Counted from the stretch's first letter, positions 8,983-18,121 are shown. The stretch is 64,000 nucleotides of DNA from Brevibacillus fulvus (GCF_016908525.1 NZ_JAFBEB010000012.1:57222-121221); one strand, 5' to 3'. The notes: generated from the sequence alone by a model not told the origin. Translations and numbers: made by a program.

Positions 8983-9363
8983 CTATTTCTGGCTTCTTGC
9001 AATGAGCATAGCCTGTTTCCAGACATCGCGAAATTCCTGCAGGAATCCTTCCACCTCATCGAGAATCGTTACGTCTTTCTTGACGTTGGCTTCAATCAGC
9101 CGACGTCTCATATAGTCATAAAGCAGCAGCATTTGTTCGGCAATCGGATATTGTCGATCCAACGTAATAATCAATTCGCTGATAATATCCTGAACCCGGG
9201 TATTGTAATCATGAGCTTTGTTGAAATTTTTCGCTTCAATGGCTTGCTTCGACCGTTTGGTAAATTTGATGGCCCCTTCATACAACATTAATGTCAGATC
9301 TTCCGGAGTTGCCGTCGTAAACTGATTTTGCTTATAGGCATTTTGAGCTGATGTCTGATACAT
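8983..9363 (-). CDS. fliS: FliS flagellin export chaperone
   Basis: A 126-residue FliS protein: the N-terminal YQTSAQNAYKQNQFTTATPEDL, the LMLYEGAIKF helix and the LNxxY-like EQMLLLYDYMRRRL segment are typical. It binds flagellin in the cytosol and prevents premature polymerisation; in Bacillus it also works with FliW-CsrA control of hag. The ATG has GGAGG seven bases upstream. It is 12 bases downstream of fliD. Confidence 0.95.
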   Translation of the reverse strand: MYQTSAQNAYKQNQFTTATPEDLTLMLYEGAIKFTKRSKQAIEAKNFNKAHDYNTRVQDIISELIITLDRQYPIAEQMLLLYDYMRRRLIEANVKKDVTILDEVEGFLQEFRDVWKQAMLIARSQK

Positions 9364-9375
9364 TTTGTACCTCCA

Positions 9376-10920
9376 TTAAGATCCTGTTGAGAAGAACGAA
9401 CTCAAATATGAGGACTGCGAATTCAAATTGTTTAAAGAAGACTCCATGGAAGAATACTTCAGATAAAGCTGTTCTTCATATTCATCCAGCTTGTCTTCCA
9501 GATCTTCAATATCTCGCGTATACGTTTCAATTTGTTCCTGCAGCGTACTTCTCGTTGGCACAATTTGGATTTTCTCCGAAATCGCTTTGGTAAACTCATT
9601 TACCGCGCTGAAAAGGCGCGTCCCAACTCCCGCTTCGTAAGGATTGGTCAGCTTGCCATTGGCATCAGTAGTTCCGGACTTGGTAAATAGGTTGGACACC
9701 TGGTCCGGATTTTCCAACAGCGCTTGACGCAGCTTGTCCTCATCCACATACAGTTTGCCGTTTTCCAAATAAGCCAGATCGTTCGAACCGTCTGATTGTT
9801 TTGTCGTGATTCCGATATCAGCCAAGGAGTCATACTGAGAAGAGGAGAGGCCCGATACCGAATCGGACAAGTATCTTCTCATCTGATCAAGACTGGTTGT
9901 AATCACGCTGTCGTTATGTAAGAGGCCTTGTTTTGCCTTTTCCTCCCACTTGTCGATCGCATCCTGCTCCATATCTTCCTTCTGTTCATCGGTCAATGGC
10001 GGATAATCGTTGTTTTTCTTCTCATCTACAATGGTGTTCAAACTGGAAATCAATTCATTATACTTGTCGATAACGCCCTTAACCGTCTCCACTACGGTGT
10101 CGACGTCATTGTTGACAGAGCCGGAAATGGTATATTCGCTGTCTGTGCCGTTGGCATCGGGGTCTTGCAACAAAGTAAAACTGATATTGCCGACAGTGAA
10201 CGAGTTTGACGCAACATGCGTATCGCCATTGCCGTTGAAGTCGATGATCGCATCCTGACCAGTGACCGGGGCCAAACTCGTTGTACCAGTGGAAGCCAAT
10301 CCCAATTTGTTCAAAAAGTCGTCATCACCGGTAACATCCAAACCTACCTTGGCAGCTTCTCCCGTGCTGGTGCTAACCAGCGTAAACTTGTCGAGCAATT
10401 TGTCATAGCTTGCTTTTACGCCGGTTTTGGTTGATTGCGCGTTAATCTTGGAAACAATCTGGCTAATGTTATCGCCATTGGAGATCGCGACATCGACAGC
10501 GCCCACCTGTCCGGTGACTTTCAGCGTCACGTCAGAGGTAGCTACCGCTCTTGTCATATTATCGGACAAACCCAACCGCTGACTGCTGCTGACCGTTGCA
10601 TTTTTGGCGATTTGTTTTACTTTTAACGTAAAGTTTCCGGTTGAAGCATCAGTCGCTGGTGTGACCAAAACCTTTTCAGAGTCGGACGCGCTCAAACTTG
10701 CCTTTTTCGTAAGGAACGACGCTTGCAAGGTTAATTTCCGCGCTTCACTCAAAAAACTGTTTATTTTTGTATTGACCTCTTGATATGCTTCTCTTTTCCA
10801 GGTTAGCGTCTGTAACTTTTGTTTTTTCGAATCGAGAGGAACGCGTTTTGCTTTTACCTGTTCGCTTACCAAACTGTCAATATCCAAACCCGAAGCCAAA
10901 CCGGTGATCCGTATCGTCAT
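9376..10920 (-). CDS. fliD: FliD flagellar filament cap protein
   Basis: A 514-residue FliD (HAP2). The start, RITGLASGLDIDSLVSEQ, matches FliD N-termini. A FliD_N domain spans about residues 1-105, a variable domain occupies the middle, and FliD_C with VDKYNELISSLNTIVDEK begins near residue 285, ending in a coiled coil. The cap promotes flagellin polymerisation at the filament tip. The ATG has GAGGGG upstream. Unusually, it lies downstream of two pseudaminic acid genes rather than directly after hag, so filament and glycosylation genes are interleaved. Confidence 0.95.
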   Translation of the reverse strand: MTIRITGLASGLDIDSLVSEQVKAKRVPLDSKKQKLQTLTWKREAYQEVNTKINSFLSEARKLTLQASFLTKKASLSASDSEKVLVTPATDASTGNFTLKVKQIAKNATVSSSQRLGLSDNMTRAVATSDVTLKVTGQVGAVDVAISNGDNISQIVSKINAQSTKTGVKASYDKLLDKFTLVSTSTGEAAKVGLDVTGDDDFLNKLGLASTGTTSLAPVTGQDAIIDFNGNGDTHVASNSFTVGNISFTLLQDPDANGTDSEYTISGSVNNDVDTVVETVKGVIDKYNELISSLNTIVDEKKNNDYPPLTDEQKEDMEQDAIDKWEEKAKQGLLHNDSVITTSLDQMRRYLSDSVSGLSSSQYDSLADIGITTKQSDGSNDLAYLENGKLYVDEDKLRQALLENPDQVSNLFTKSGTTDANGKLTNPYEAGVGTRLFSAVNEFTKAISEKIQIVPTRSTLQEQIETYTRDIEDLEDKLDEYEEQLYLKYSSMESSLNNLNSQSSYLSSFFSTGS

Positions 10921-10973
10921 TTTATCCCCTCCGTTTCAATCTTCTACTTATCTTATCGGTTGAATATTTGCTT

Positions 10974-11702
10974 TCATTTACTTTTTTGTTCGATATGTGC
11001 GTTGATTTTTACATATTCAGGATGAGCCTCCATCAACGCGAGCGCTTCCTGCCAGCCAAAAATTCCCCCCGATTGGTACAAGTGCCGGTAGATGACCTGA
11101 ATCAACTGCCAATCTTCAGCGGTATCGAGCGTCCAGCGGTAGTTCGAGTGATCTTGCTCATTCACTACTCCCCCGCAGACAAAGCGTTGCCGATTTTCGT
11201 ACAAAAAAGGAGTGACATGCTCCCGTTCATGCGCTTGCTTTGCTTCCTGAAACGCTTGCGCAAGCGCCGCAAACGAGAAAACTTCGGTATCCAATCCACG
11301 CGGAAATCTTCTGTCCAGCGTGTTGCTTGCATAGTCAATGCCTGGCGTATCCAGAAACTTTCGCAAAACAGCGCCGGACACATGCGGATCGAGCAAAGGA
11401 CAATCCGATGTGACTCGCATGACGACATCCGCTTTCAATTGTGCCGCCGCTTCATAATAACGGGACAGCACATCTTGTTCACTGCCGCGGTAAACAGGCA
11501 CATCCAACCGTTTGGCTTCCTCAGCAATGACGGCATCGTCCGGTTTGACCGTTGTCGCCACAGCCACCTCATCGATACCAGGAATGGCTTTCGCCCGTTG
11601 GACAACGTGAGCAAGGACGGTTTGATCGATCAATTCCTTCATGACTTTTCCCGGCAAACGGGTGGAGCCCATTCGAGCCTGTATGATTACGACGCTGCGC
11701 AT
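10974..11702 (-). CDS. pseF: PseF-type CMP-pseudaminic acid synthetase (step 6)
   Basis: A 242-residue SpsF/acylneuraminate cytidylyltransferase-family protein. The IIQARMGSTRLPGKVM nucleotide-binding motif, the VYRGSEQDVLSRYYEAA segment and the RVTSDCPLLDP metal-binding motif are clear. It is the only cytidylyltransferase in the cluster, so it is the likely enzyme that activates pseudaminic acid with CTP. The ATG is preceded by GAGGGGG. It lies 13 bases downstream of pseB. Confidence 0.85.
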   Translation of the reverse strand: MRSVVIIQARMGSTRLPGKVMKELIDQTVLAHVVQRAKAIPGIDEVAVATTVKPDDAVIAEEAKRLDVPVYRGSEQDVLSRYYEAAAQLKADVVMRVTSDCPLLDPHVSGAVLRKFLDTPGIDYASNTLDRRFPRGLDTEVFSFAALAQAFQEAKQAHEREHVTPFLYENRQRFVCGGVVNEQDHSNYRWTLDTAEDWQLIQVIYRHLYQSGGIFGWQEALALMEAHPEYVKINAHIEQKSK

Positions 11703-11715
11703 GCTGTTTCCCCCT

Positions 11716-12729
11716 CTAAATCAACGCTTCTTCCAAAATCCATTGGCGTAACGTTTCCGCATCAATCGGCTGTTCGTTGTGGGAGCTTACCTCCTGAGTC
11801 GCCATTTTCCGGGCATTCGGATATAAATGCAGCGGAGGATACTCATGAAAAGAGCTTGGGATGATAAACATTTCCGGAAGTTCCAACGCGATCAATTTTT
11901 CCTCTTCCGTCATCAATTCCTCATACCGCTTTTCGCCCGGGCGCAAACCAACTTCCGTAACCTGCACCGGATCGTTGATCTGGTATTTATGCTGAACCTC
12001 TTCAATGACCACGCGCACCAAATCGCTCAACAAGATGGTCGGCATTTTCAGAACAAACACTTCTCCTCCGCGGGACAGCTCGTTTGCTTTTAACATCAGC
12101 TTCATTGCTTGCGTTGCCGTCATCATGTACCGGGTCATTTGCAAGTCTGTGACGGTAACCATGCGTCTCTCCAAAATTTGCTTGCAAAACAGCGGAATAA
12201 CCGAGCCGCGCGATCCCATCACATTGCCGAAGCGTACGGAAGCGAAAGTCGTCTGTTTCGGACCTTTTTGGTATTCCGCTGCCGAGATTAACCGCTCGGC
12301 CATCAATTTCGACGCTCCGTAGGTGTTGGTCGGCGCGATCGCCTTGTCGGTGGAGGTAAACAATACTTTTTTTACGCCCATCTGGATCGCGGCCTGAATC
12401 ATATTTTGCGTCCCGATAATATTGGTTTGCACGGCTTCAAACGGATTATATTCACAAAACGGAACATGTTTCATTGCCGCCAGATGAAACACATAATCGA
12501 TATCTTCCATCGCTCGTTGCAGACGTTGGGCGTCACGCACATCGCCGATCAGAAAACGCAGTTTCTCCTTCTGCTCGCTAAACCGCTGCTGCATTTCAAA
12601 CTGTTTGTGCTCATCACGGCTCATGATCCGTATCACTTTCGGATTTTGGCTGAGCAAAAAGCGGGTTAAGTATTGCCCCAGAGTGCCTGTCCCGCCGATG
12701 ATTAAAATTTTCTTGCCTTCGTAGTTCAT
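11716..12729 (-). CDS. pseB: PseB UDP-GlcNAc 4,6-dehydratase (inverting; step 1)
   Basis: A protein of about 337 residues of the polysaccharide biosynthesis SDR family. It has the GGTGTLG nucleotide-binding motif and the TDKAIAPTNTYGASK active-site region in which a Met/Lys/Tyr-type site replaces the standard Ser-Tyr-Lys of extended SDRs, plus RFGNVMGSRGSVIPLF. PseB dehydrates and C5-epimerises UDP-GlcNAc, the entry step of pseudaminic acid synthesis. The ATG at 12727-12729 is chosen because TAGGAG lies nine bases upstream; the upstream TTG overlaps that site. It follows a Maf glycosyltransferase gene by 12 bases. Confidence 0.92.
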   Translation of the reverse strand: MNYEGKKILIIGGTGTLGQYLTRFLLSQNPKVIRIMSRDEHKQFEMQQRFSEQKEKLRFLIGDVRDAQRLQRAMEDIDYVFHLAAMKHVPFCEYNPFEAVQTNIIGTQNMIQAAIQMGVKKVLFTSTDKAIAPTNTYGASKLMAERLISAAEYQKGPKQTTFASVRFGNVMGSRGSVIPLFCKQILERRMVTVTDLQMTRYMMTATQAMKLMLKANELSRGGEVFVLKMPTILLSDLVRVVIEEVQHKYQINDPVQVTEVGLRPGEKRYEELMTEEEKLIALELPEMFIIPSSFHEYPPLHLYPNARKMATQEVSSHNEQPIDAETLRQWILEEALI

Positions 12730-12741
12730 TGATCTCAACTC

Positions 12742-14127
12742 CTAGAAGCTTCCTTGAGTAGCATTATGGACAAGCCGGTTAAACTCCGCACGAACTTCTG
12801 TCACTTCCGTACTGCTGACTTTTTGCAAAAATGCCGGCAACGAAAGGTGCTCAAATCCTTCGATGAAAGCCCCGCCTTCTGTCGCGTTGTAAAACGTCTC
12901 TTCGCTTTCCGCCGCCTGCCGTTCAAACCACTTTTTATAGGCCAGCAAATTGCGCGGAGCAAGAACCGTTCCGGCTCCGTCAAACGATTTCACCCGTTGT
13001 CCACGCGCCTCGCCGGTCCATTGCGCAAAAGCCGGCGTACCTTCCGCGTGCGTTTGATTGTCGGTATAGGCAAGGTCCTGTCCAACCAGGCAAATCGGTT
13101 GACACCCGAACGAGCGAACCAAAGAAAACAAAGTTGTCGCAACCGATCCTCCCGTTTGAATGGTTGGTTCCTGTCGTTGGGCAGCCCGCTCTTCCGCCGG
13201 GGCGTAACCTTCCTGAAAAACGATAAATTTGGGACCCTTGTATTGCGCCACCAGTTCCGCATAAAGCGTGCTCAAGAAGAACAGCGGGACCTGCTCCGAC
13301 TCCCACCCTTGCAACTGGTGCATCATTCCCGGTTTCGGATCGCTCATGACTACAAAATCAGGGATAATTCCATTCTGCCAGAGCAGCGCGGCTGCCGTAC
13401 CGACAGAGCCCACCAGCGAATGTTTTTTCAGTTCATTGAGATAAGGCAAAGCTTTTTTCAGGGACGGCCCGGCGCTAACCAGTACGGCTGGAACGCGGAG
13501 ATCGCGAAACGCCGAAATGGACGGCCAGTCTACCGCTGTATTTTGCGCAAAGTTATGCGCCAGCAGCTTGGTAAAAGCGACAGCGCTGTTTTGACTGATC
13601 GCATAGTCCTGCAAAGCCTGTTTGAGCGCTTCCAAATGTTTGGGCATGGCCCGCAAAGACGGTTGATGCACAATCACATACACATTTTGTTCCGGCCACT
13701 TCTCTACCCGTTCCGCAAAAACAGCCAAATGTTCCGTAACCACAAAAGCAACCCGCTCACTGCGAAGAGCCTTTTCATACATCGCCATTTTTCCATGTTG
13801 CAAAAACATCGGCACATTCGTCTCCCACACTTCGATCGGAACGGTCAACTCAGCGATCGACTCAAGCAAGACATCGAGATGATAACCGCAACCGGCTCCA
13901 TAAACAACAACCATATCCGGCTGCTCCTGGCGGATATTCTCCAGATGCGGCATCATAAACTGCCGGGCCTCTTTCAGCGGATCGTAGCGGCTGTGCAGAT
14001 AAAAAGGCGGGAGATCTGCCTCCCGCACCGTCGCCGTCCATAGCCCGTTTTTCGCCTGCTCCGGGAATACAGATGGAGCTTGACCTTTTATAACATCCTG
14101 CTGAATGATATGTTTAGGAGGGCTCAA
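12742..14127 (-). CDS. Maf/DUF115 flagellin glycosyltransferase, short form
   Basis: A motility-associated-factor protein of about 461 residues. The DUF115 core shows VVYGAGCGYHLDVLL, then AVLVSAGPSLKKALPYL (the GPSL signature), a DFVVMSDPKPGM segment and GGSVATTLFSL with VGQDLAYTDNQTHA. Maf proteins transfer CMP-activated nonulosonates to flagellin Ser/Thr. The frame is open to 14208, but the best start is a TTG at 14125-14127 with GGGGGA six bases upstream, which overlaps the previous gene by 14 bases. It is the second of two Maf proteins here and shares the motif order but not the extra length of the 671-residue one. Confidence 0.85.
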   Translation of the reverse strand: MSPPKHIIQQDVIKGQAPSVFPEQAKNGLWTATVREADLPPFYLHSRYDPLKEARQFMMPHLENIRQEQPDMVVVYGAGCGYHLDVLLESIAELTVPIEVWETNVPMFLQHGKMAMYEKALRSERVAFVVTEHLAVFAERVEKWPEQNVYVIVHQPSLRAMPKHLEALKQALQDYAISQNSAVAFTKLLAHNFAQNTAVDWPSISAFRDLRVPAVLVSAGPSLKKALPYLNELKKHSLVGSVGTAAALLWQNGIIPDFVVMSDPKPGMMHQLQGWESEQVPLFFLSTLYAELVAQYKGPKFIVFQEGYAPAEERAAQRQEPTIQTGGSVATTLFSLVRSFGCQPICLVGQDLAYTDNQTHAEGTPAFAQWTGEARGQRVKSFDGAGTVLAPRNLLAYKKWFERQAAESEETFYNATEGGAFIEGFEHLSLPAFLQKVSSTEVTEVRAEFNRLVHNATQGSF

Positions 14128-14479
14128 CGGAATTCCCCCGTAATTGCTCATCGTAAGAATTGAGCAAAGGACTGATTTCGTATTGGAGCAAATCGCTGAG
14201 CATGACAAAATCCTCCTGCTCCAGCGCTTCGTTCATTTGATGAAAGATTGCGGAGAGACTGGCAAGTTCCCAATTGGACAATGCGTCCTCATCCACCTTT
14301 TGGATACCGTTGATCGCCTGAATCAGCCAATTCATACCTTCAATATATTGCATCAGCGTATCAACCCATGTGCCCTGATTGGACTGAATATCTTCGGCAA
14401 TCATATGGGAAGCCCGAATCAGTTTGGGCAAATATTCTTTAATACTATCCAGCGTCTCTTGCACGATCTCTTGCGCCAT
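14114..14479 (-). CDS. Small helical protein preceding Maf gene (unknown)
   Basis: A 121-residue acidic, probably all-helical protein with no recognised domain. Its ATG overlaps the stop of the upstream Maf gene (TAATG) and its end overlaps the start of the next Maf gene, so all three are likely made together. The C-terminal segment EDFVMLSDLLQYEISPLL resembles the C-terminus of the protein encoded at 16506-16802 (KKDYLIAADLLRYELLQRI), and both lie directly upstream of a Maf glycosyltransferase gene. A chaperone or adaptor role for Maf proteins is only an inference from that pairing. Confidence 0.7.
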   Translation of the reverse strand: MAQEIVQETLDSIKEYLPKLIRASHMIAEDIQSNQGTWVDTLMQYIEGMNWLIQAINGIQKVDEDALSNWELASLSAIFHQMNEALEQEDFVMLSDLLQYEISPLLNSYDEQLRGNSVEPS

Positions 14480-16494
14480 TAGTAAGCCTCCTCCATCTGC
14501 TCATCTTCTTCTTCATCAAGCACTTCCCACTTCGGTTGAACATTGAGAGAAAGCTCATCGGGATCGAAGCCCAATTCGGTCACGGCAAAACGAACACCGT
14601 CCTCATAAACTTCAAATACCTCTTTTTTGGCCTCGATCAACCGTTTTAAGAAATACGTTTGGTGCGTTAAAATCAACTGGAGTCTCTCCACGGAGGACAC
14701 CCGCGAAATCGGATTCATTTTCACATGATAATTCGATAACAGAGGACGGAAGAAAAACATGAGCAGCGGTTTCTTCAACACTTGTTTCAACAGTTTCTCC
14801 ACATTGCGCATAATTCTGCCGGCCCGCATATCCAATAAAAATACTTTTCCCGCATCGACTGCAAGCTCATGTTGCAGTTGTTCAGCGTCACGCAGGATTT
14901 CCTCGGCAAATTGACTCACCTGTTCCATGATCGACAATTCTTCATTAAGCGCATCAATCATGTTGACCAGTCGCTCTTTGAGATCAGACTCGACTGAAAC
15001 CGGCGGCAATTGTGAAAATAGTTCAGGAATCGAAACAATCGGCTCTTGGCAGTAGATCTCGACCACTTCCTGAAATGGCATATTGACCGCCCCGCGAATG
15101 TACGCCCCGCCTTCCGTAGCGTTGATCACGAGCGGAGTCGGCAAGACAGCAATCAAATGCTCCATCCAGCTGAGGAATTGTCGCCACAGTTCTTTGGATC
15201 TGACCTTTCCGCCGTAATAACCATCGAGATAGACGGTCCGGTCAAAAAAGCCGACATCTTCACGAAGTCCTTCCTGCAGCTGCTTGCGTTCATTTTCCAA
15301 CACCTGCGGATCGGCATGGAGCATATACAAACTGTCTTTGCTATGCGTTGCTCCCTCCTCGGAAAATGCGAGGTCTTGTCCGATCAAAACAATCGGCGAA
15401 CCGCCAAAGTAATGGGCAATGGAGAAGTTCAAATGAGCAACGGAATTTCCGTTATACAAAGTCCCCATATCCCCCAGCGCTTTGCTCAAAATGCGGCTAT
15501 GGGCGATATTATCCTTGAACACGGGTACGACATGTTTGTTCCAGGCGCGGGGAATGCGTTCATCCATCACCATCAGCCCCATCAGAGCTGTTTCTTCAGG
15601 AATCTCCAAGTCCTGAATACTGATTTCATAAGAATTCGGCCCACGCTCCAGAATCCCGACGATATCCGGGGTAATGCCGTTTCTCAACAGAACGCGCAAT
15701 GCCGACTCCGCACAGATGATGAGCGCTTTTCCCTTGACTTGTCTCAACAATGGAATTTGTTTATCCAAAGATGGCCCGGAAGCCACACAAATGATCGGTT
15801 TGCCTTTATAGGCATCTTTCAGTTCCTGCAGTCGATGCGACTTCAATGCGATCGGCACATTGCGCAATTCGTTGCGGATGCCCATCAGCGTATCGTTAAT
15901 CGAATTGCCCATCGAAGTCATATGCGTACGGATCGTGTTGATTAACAGTTGCGTAACTTCCTCATAAAACTCCCGATCAATACGGAACGTAGCAAAAGTC
16001 CGTAAAATATCGGTTTGCAGAAAATAGTACCCCACCAGGGAGTTGATATAAACCAAAATGACTTTCTCAACATCTTCCATGTCGCCGGTAATAAAGACGA
16101 CCCGCTGCAGTTTCCCCTCCAGGTAAGGAGTGAAGTCAATTTCCTCCAGCAGCTTTTTGACCAATTTTGTATCTTTTTCTATAATAAAAAACCAGGACGC
16201 TTCGGTTTTATTTTTCAATATTTGTTTAATGATCGCGGATGATCCGACGCCCATTAAAATATAGGCGGTATTGTCAAAATTCACACCATCAAGAAATTGT
16301 GTTGCTTCATATTCGGGATCATAAATACTGGCGGTATAAAATTCAGATTCGTCTTGATCTTGCAATTTGAATAAAATATTATCGTTAATACGCAAACACT
16401 CGACAGAGTCGGTTTGGATGGATTCTTCCATAAATTCGCACAGCCATTGGTTGTATTCCATCAAGAACTGTTTGTTTGTCTGAAAATAGGTCAT
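14479..16494 (-). CDS. Maf/DUF115 flagellin glycosyltransferase, long form
   Basis: A 671-residue Maf protein. An N-terminal Rossmann-like domain (residues about 1-200, with YILMGVGSSAIIKQIL) precedes the DUF115 core, where IICVASGPSLDKQIPLL is the GPSL signature and IVLIGQDLAFSEEGATHS is the conserved QDLA motif. A helical C-terminal region extends to the acidic tail EEDEQMEEAY. It is the likely transferase of CMP-pseudaminic acid to flagellin; acceptor specificity relative to the shorter Maf is unknown. The ATG is preceded by AAGGGG. It lies 11 bases after the small helical gene. Confidence 0.88.
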   Translation of the reverse strand: MTYFQTNKQFLMEYNQWLCEFMEESIQTDSVECLRINDNILFKLQDQDESEFYTASIYDPEYEATQFLDGVNFDNTAYILMGVGSSAIIKQILKNKTEASWFFIIEKDTKLVKKLLEEIDFTPYLEGKLQRVVFITGDMEDVEKVILVYINSLVGYYFLQTDILRTFATFRIDREFYEEVTQLLINTIRTHMTSMGNSINDTLMGIRNELRNVPIALKSHRLQELKDAYKGKPIICVASGPSLDKQIPLLRQVKGKALIICAESALRVLLRNGITPDIVGILERGPNSYEISIQDLEIPEETALMGLMVMDERIPRAWNKHVVPVFKDNIAHSRILSKALGDMGTLYNGNSVAHLNFSIAHYFGGSPIVLIGQDLAFSEEGATHSKDSLYMLHADPQVLENERKQLQEGLREDVGFFDRTVYLDGYYGGKVRSKELWRQFLSWMEHLIAVLPTPLVINATEGGAYIRGAVNMPFQEVVEIYCQEPIVSIPELFSQLPPVSVESDLKERLVNMIDALNEELSIMEQVSQFAEEILRDAEQLQHELAVDAGKVFLLDMRAGRIMRNVEKLLKQVLKKPLLMFFFRPLLSNYHVKMNPISRVSSVERLQLILTHQTYFLKRLIEAKKEVFEVYEDGVRFAVTELGFDPDELSLNVQPKWEVLDEEEDEQMEEAY

Positions 16495-16505
16495 ATGAAT
16501 CCCCT

Positions 16506-16802
16506 TTACGCGCTCACGCTTGTCAAAAGCGCGATTCTTTGCAGCAGTTCGTACCGCAACAAGTCAGCTGCAATCAAATAGTCTTTTTTCTCGACCGCCA
16601 CGACGATCATTTCCAGTAACTGATTGATCTCTTGAATTCGTTCTTCCTCATGGGCGTGACGAGTTAAAATCGGCATAAGCTGGGAAACCATTGATTCAAA
16701 CGAGGCCAGGCCCGGTTTGATTTCATAACGGTAAAAGGCATAACAGATATGGTCGATCGTTTTCTGCAACAAATCGATCTCCTGTTCATAAGTGGCTTCC
16801 AC
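16506..16802 (-). CDS. Small helical protein preceding Maf gene (unknown)
   Basis: A 98-residue predicted helical bundle protein with no named domain. It begins with GTG at 16800-16802 behind a weak GAAG site. Its C-terminus (DYLIAADLLRYELLQR) resembles the end of the 121-residue protein at 14114-14479, which also precedes a Maf gene. It lies between the hag terminator and maf, so it may depend on read-through from hag or on a weak promoter that I cannot see. Confidence 0.7.
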   Translation of the reverse strand: MEATYEQEIDLLQKTIDHICYAFYRYEIKPGLASFESMVSQLMPILTRHAHEEERIQEINQLLEMIVVAVEKKDYLIAADLLRYELLQRIALLTSVSA

Positions 16803-16834
16803 TTGTCTTCACTTCCCAAAATAAAATGTAATTT

Positions 16835-16872
16835 TTAAAAAAAGCCAACCAAGTGACTCGGTTGGCTTTTTT
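16835..16872 (-). terminator. Terminator after hag
   Basis: On the minus strand AAGCCAACC, a short loop and GGTTGGCTT form a hairpin followed by a run of seven T residues, located just after the hag stop codon. It should end most hag mRNA and leave the glycosylation genes at lower expression. Confidence 0.85.
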
Positions 16873-16882
16873 AAAGAAACTA

Positions 16883-17707
16883 TTATTGGAGCAATTGCAG
16901 AACACCTTGTGGCAATTGGTTTGCTTGAGCCAGCATAGCTTGAGCAGCTTGGGAAAGAATGTTGTTTTTGGTGAAGTTCATCATTTCTTTCGCCATATCT
17001 ACGTCACGGATACGAGATTCAGCTGCAGTCAAGTTTTCGGAAGAGGTGTTCAAGTTGTTGATTGTGTGTTCCAAACGGTTTTGGTAAGCACCAAGGCTTG
17101 CGCGTTGGTTGGACACTTTGTTGATTGCGCTGTTGATGTCAGCGATCACTTGGTCAAATGCAGTAGCGGCAATTGTACTGAATGCTGCAACTTGAGTCGT
17201 ACCTACACCCAGGCTGCTTGCGTTCATTGCGTTGATGCTCATGCCGATTGTTTGACCGGAGTTAGCACCAACTTGGAAAGTAACGGAGATACCGCTGCTC
17301 AACAGTTTTTTGGTGTTGAACTCAGTTTGAGATGCGATACGGTTGATCTCTTTTTGGAGCTGTTGAACTTCTGCGCCCAATTTTGCACGGTCGGTAGTGG
17401 TGTAAGTACCGTTGCTTGCTTGAACAGCAAGTTCACGCATACGTTGCAAAATGTCTTGAGTTTCGCTCAAGGCACCTTCAGCTGTTTGGATCAAAGAGAT
17501 ACCATCTTGAGAGTTACGAGCTGCTTGATCCAAACCACGGATTTGCGCACGCATTTTTTCAGAGATCGCCAAACCAGCAGCATCGTCGCCAGCGCGGTTG
17601 ATACGCAGACCGGAAGACAATTTCTCCATGGATTTGGATTGTGCACCAGTGTTGGAGCTCAAACGGTTGTAGGTGTTCAAAGCCGTTACGTTGTGATTGA
17701 TAATCAT
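16883..17707 (-). CDS. hag: Flagellin Hag
   Basis: A 274-residue flagellin starting at the ATG at 17705-17707, preceded by AAGGAGGAAAATAAC. The conserved D0/D1 N-terminal region ([35 protein letters not shown]) and the C-terminal coiled region ([17 protein letters not shown], then [13 protein letters not shown]) are complete, and the protein ends [11 protein letters not shown]. The short central domain resembles the compact flagellins of Bacilli. It has a sigma-D promoter, a CsrA-type leader hairpin and a strong terminator, so it is the expressed filament subunit; a second flagellin locus at 55862-57122 is frameshifted. Confidence 0.97.
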   Translation of the reverse strand: MIINHNVTALNTYNRLSSNTGAQSKSMEKLSSGLRINRAGDDAAGLAISEKMRAQIRGLDQAARNSQDGISLIQTAEGALSETQDILQRMRELAVQASNGTYTTTDRAKLGAEVQQLQKEINRIASQTEFNTKKLLSSGISVTFQVGANSGQTIGMSINAMNASSLGVGTTQVAAFSTIAATAFDQVIADINSAINKVSNQRASLGAYQNRLEHTINNLNTSSENLTAAESRIRDVDMAKEMMNFTKNNILSQAAQAMLAQANQLPQGVLQLLQ

Positions 17708-17729
17708 GTTATTTTCCTCCTTGATTGTT

Positions 17730-17753
17730 AACGTCCACGTCCTTGTGGGCGTT
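17730..17753 (-). promoter_or_regulatory. Predicted CsrA-binding hairpin in hag leader
   Basis: In the 5' leader of hag, AACGCCCAC and GTGGACGTT can pair to present AAGGAC in the loop. The ACAAGGACGT core closely matches the CsrA consensus, and the GGA in a hairpin loop is the hallmark. The AAGGAGGA Shine-Dalgarno, 14 bases further on, supplies the second GGA. This is the two-site arrangement known from Bacillus hag, where CsrA blocks translation and FliW relieves it. Confidence 0.75.
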
Positions 17754-17809
17754 TTTCCATTATTTAGAGACAACTCAATCGCGCGCTTAAGTTCCCTCTA
17801 CACTATATT

Positions 17810-17836
17810 TATCGGACAAGTTCCGACAAGTTTTTA
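17810..17836 (-). promoter_or_regulatory. Sigma-D promoter of hag
   Basis: On the minus strand TAAA, exactly 15 bases, then GTCCGATA, close to the sigma-D consensus TAAA-N15-GCCGATAT. It lies about 100 bases upstream of the hag start codon, leaving a leader that contains the CsrA hairpin. Confidence 0.85.
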
Positions 17837-17870
17837 ATACTTTTTTTCAGGAATATTTTTTCAACCCCTG

Positions 17871-18113
17871 TTATTCTATTGGCTTTTTGTCCGATGGGAG
17901 AAATTGTTTGAACGCAGACCAGTCCACTTTTTGCCGGGAAGCCAACTGGTTTTCTTCCCGAATCGCATCAAACACCTCTTTGCGGTGAACTTGAACCGAT
18001 CGAGGCGCTTCGATGCCAATCCTCACTAATTCTCCTTCGATGGCAATGATCTTGACTTCAATTTGATCGCCAATCATAATCGATTCATTTTTTTTTCGAG
18101 ACAAGACTAACAT
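17871..18113 (-). CDS. csrA: Translational regulator CsrA
   Basis: An 80-residue CsrA with the usual start [20 protein letters not shown], the conserved [18 protein letters not shown]-terminal strand containing the RNA-binding arginine, and a short family-typical tail. It is encoded nine bases after fliW and just upstream of hag, its probable main target. FliW protein is expected to antagonise it when cytoplasmic flagellin is low. Confidence 0.97.
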   Translation of the reverse strand: MLVLSRKKNESIMIGDQIEVKIIAIEGELVRIGIEAPRSVQVHRKEVFDAIREENQLASRQKVDWSAFKQFLPSDKKPIE

Positions 18114-18121
18114 CGATTCAC

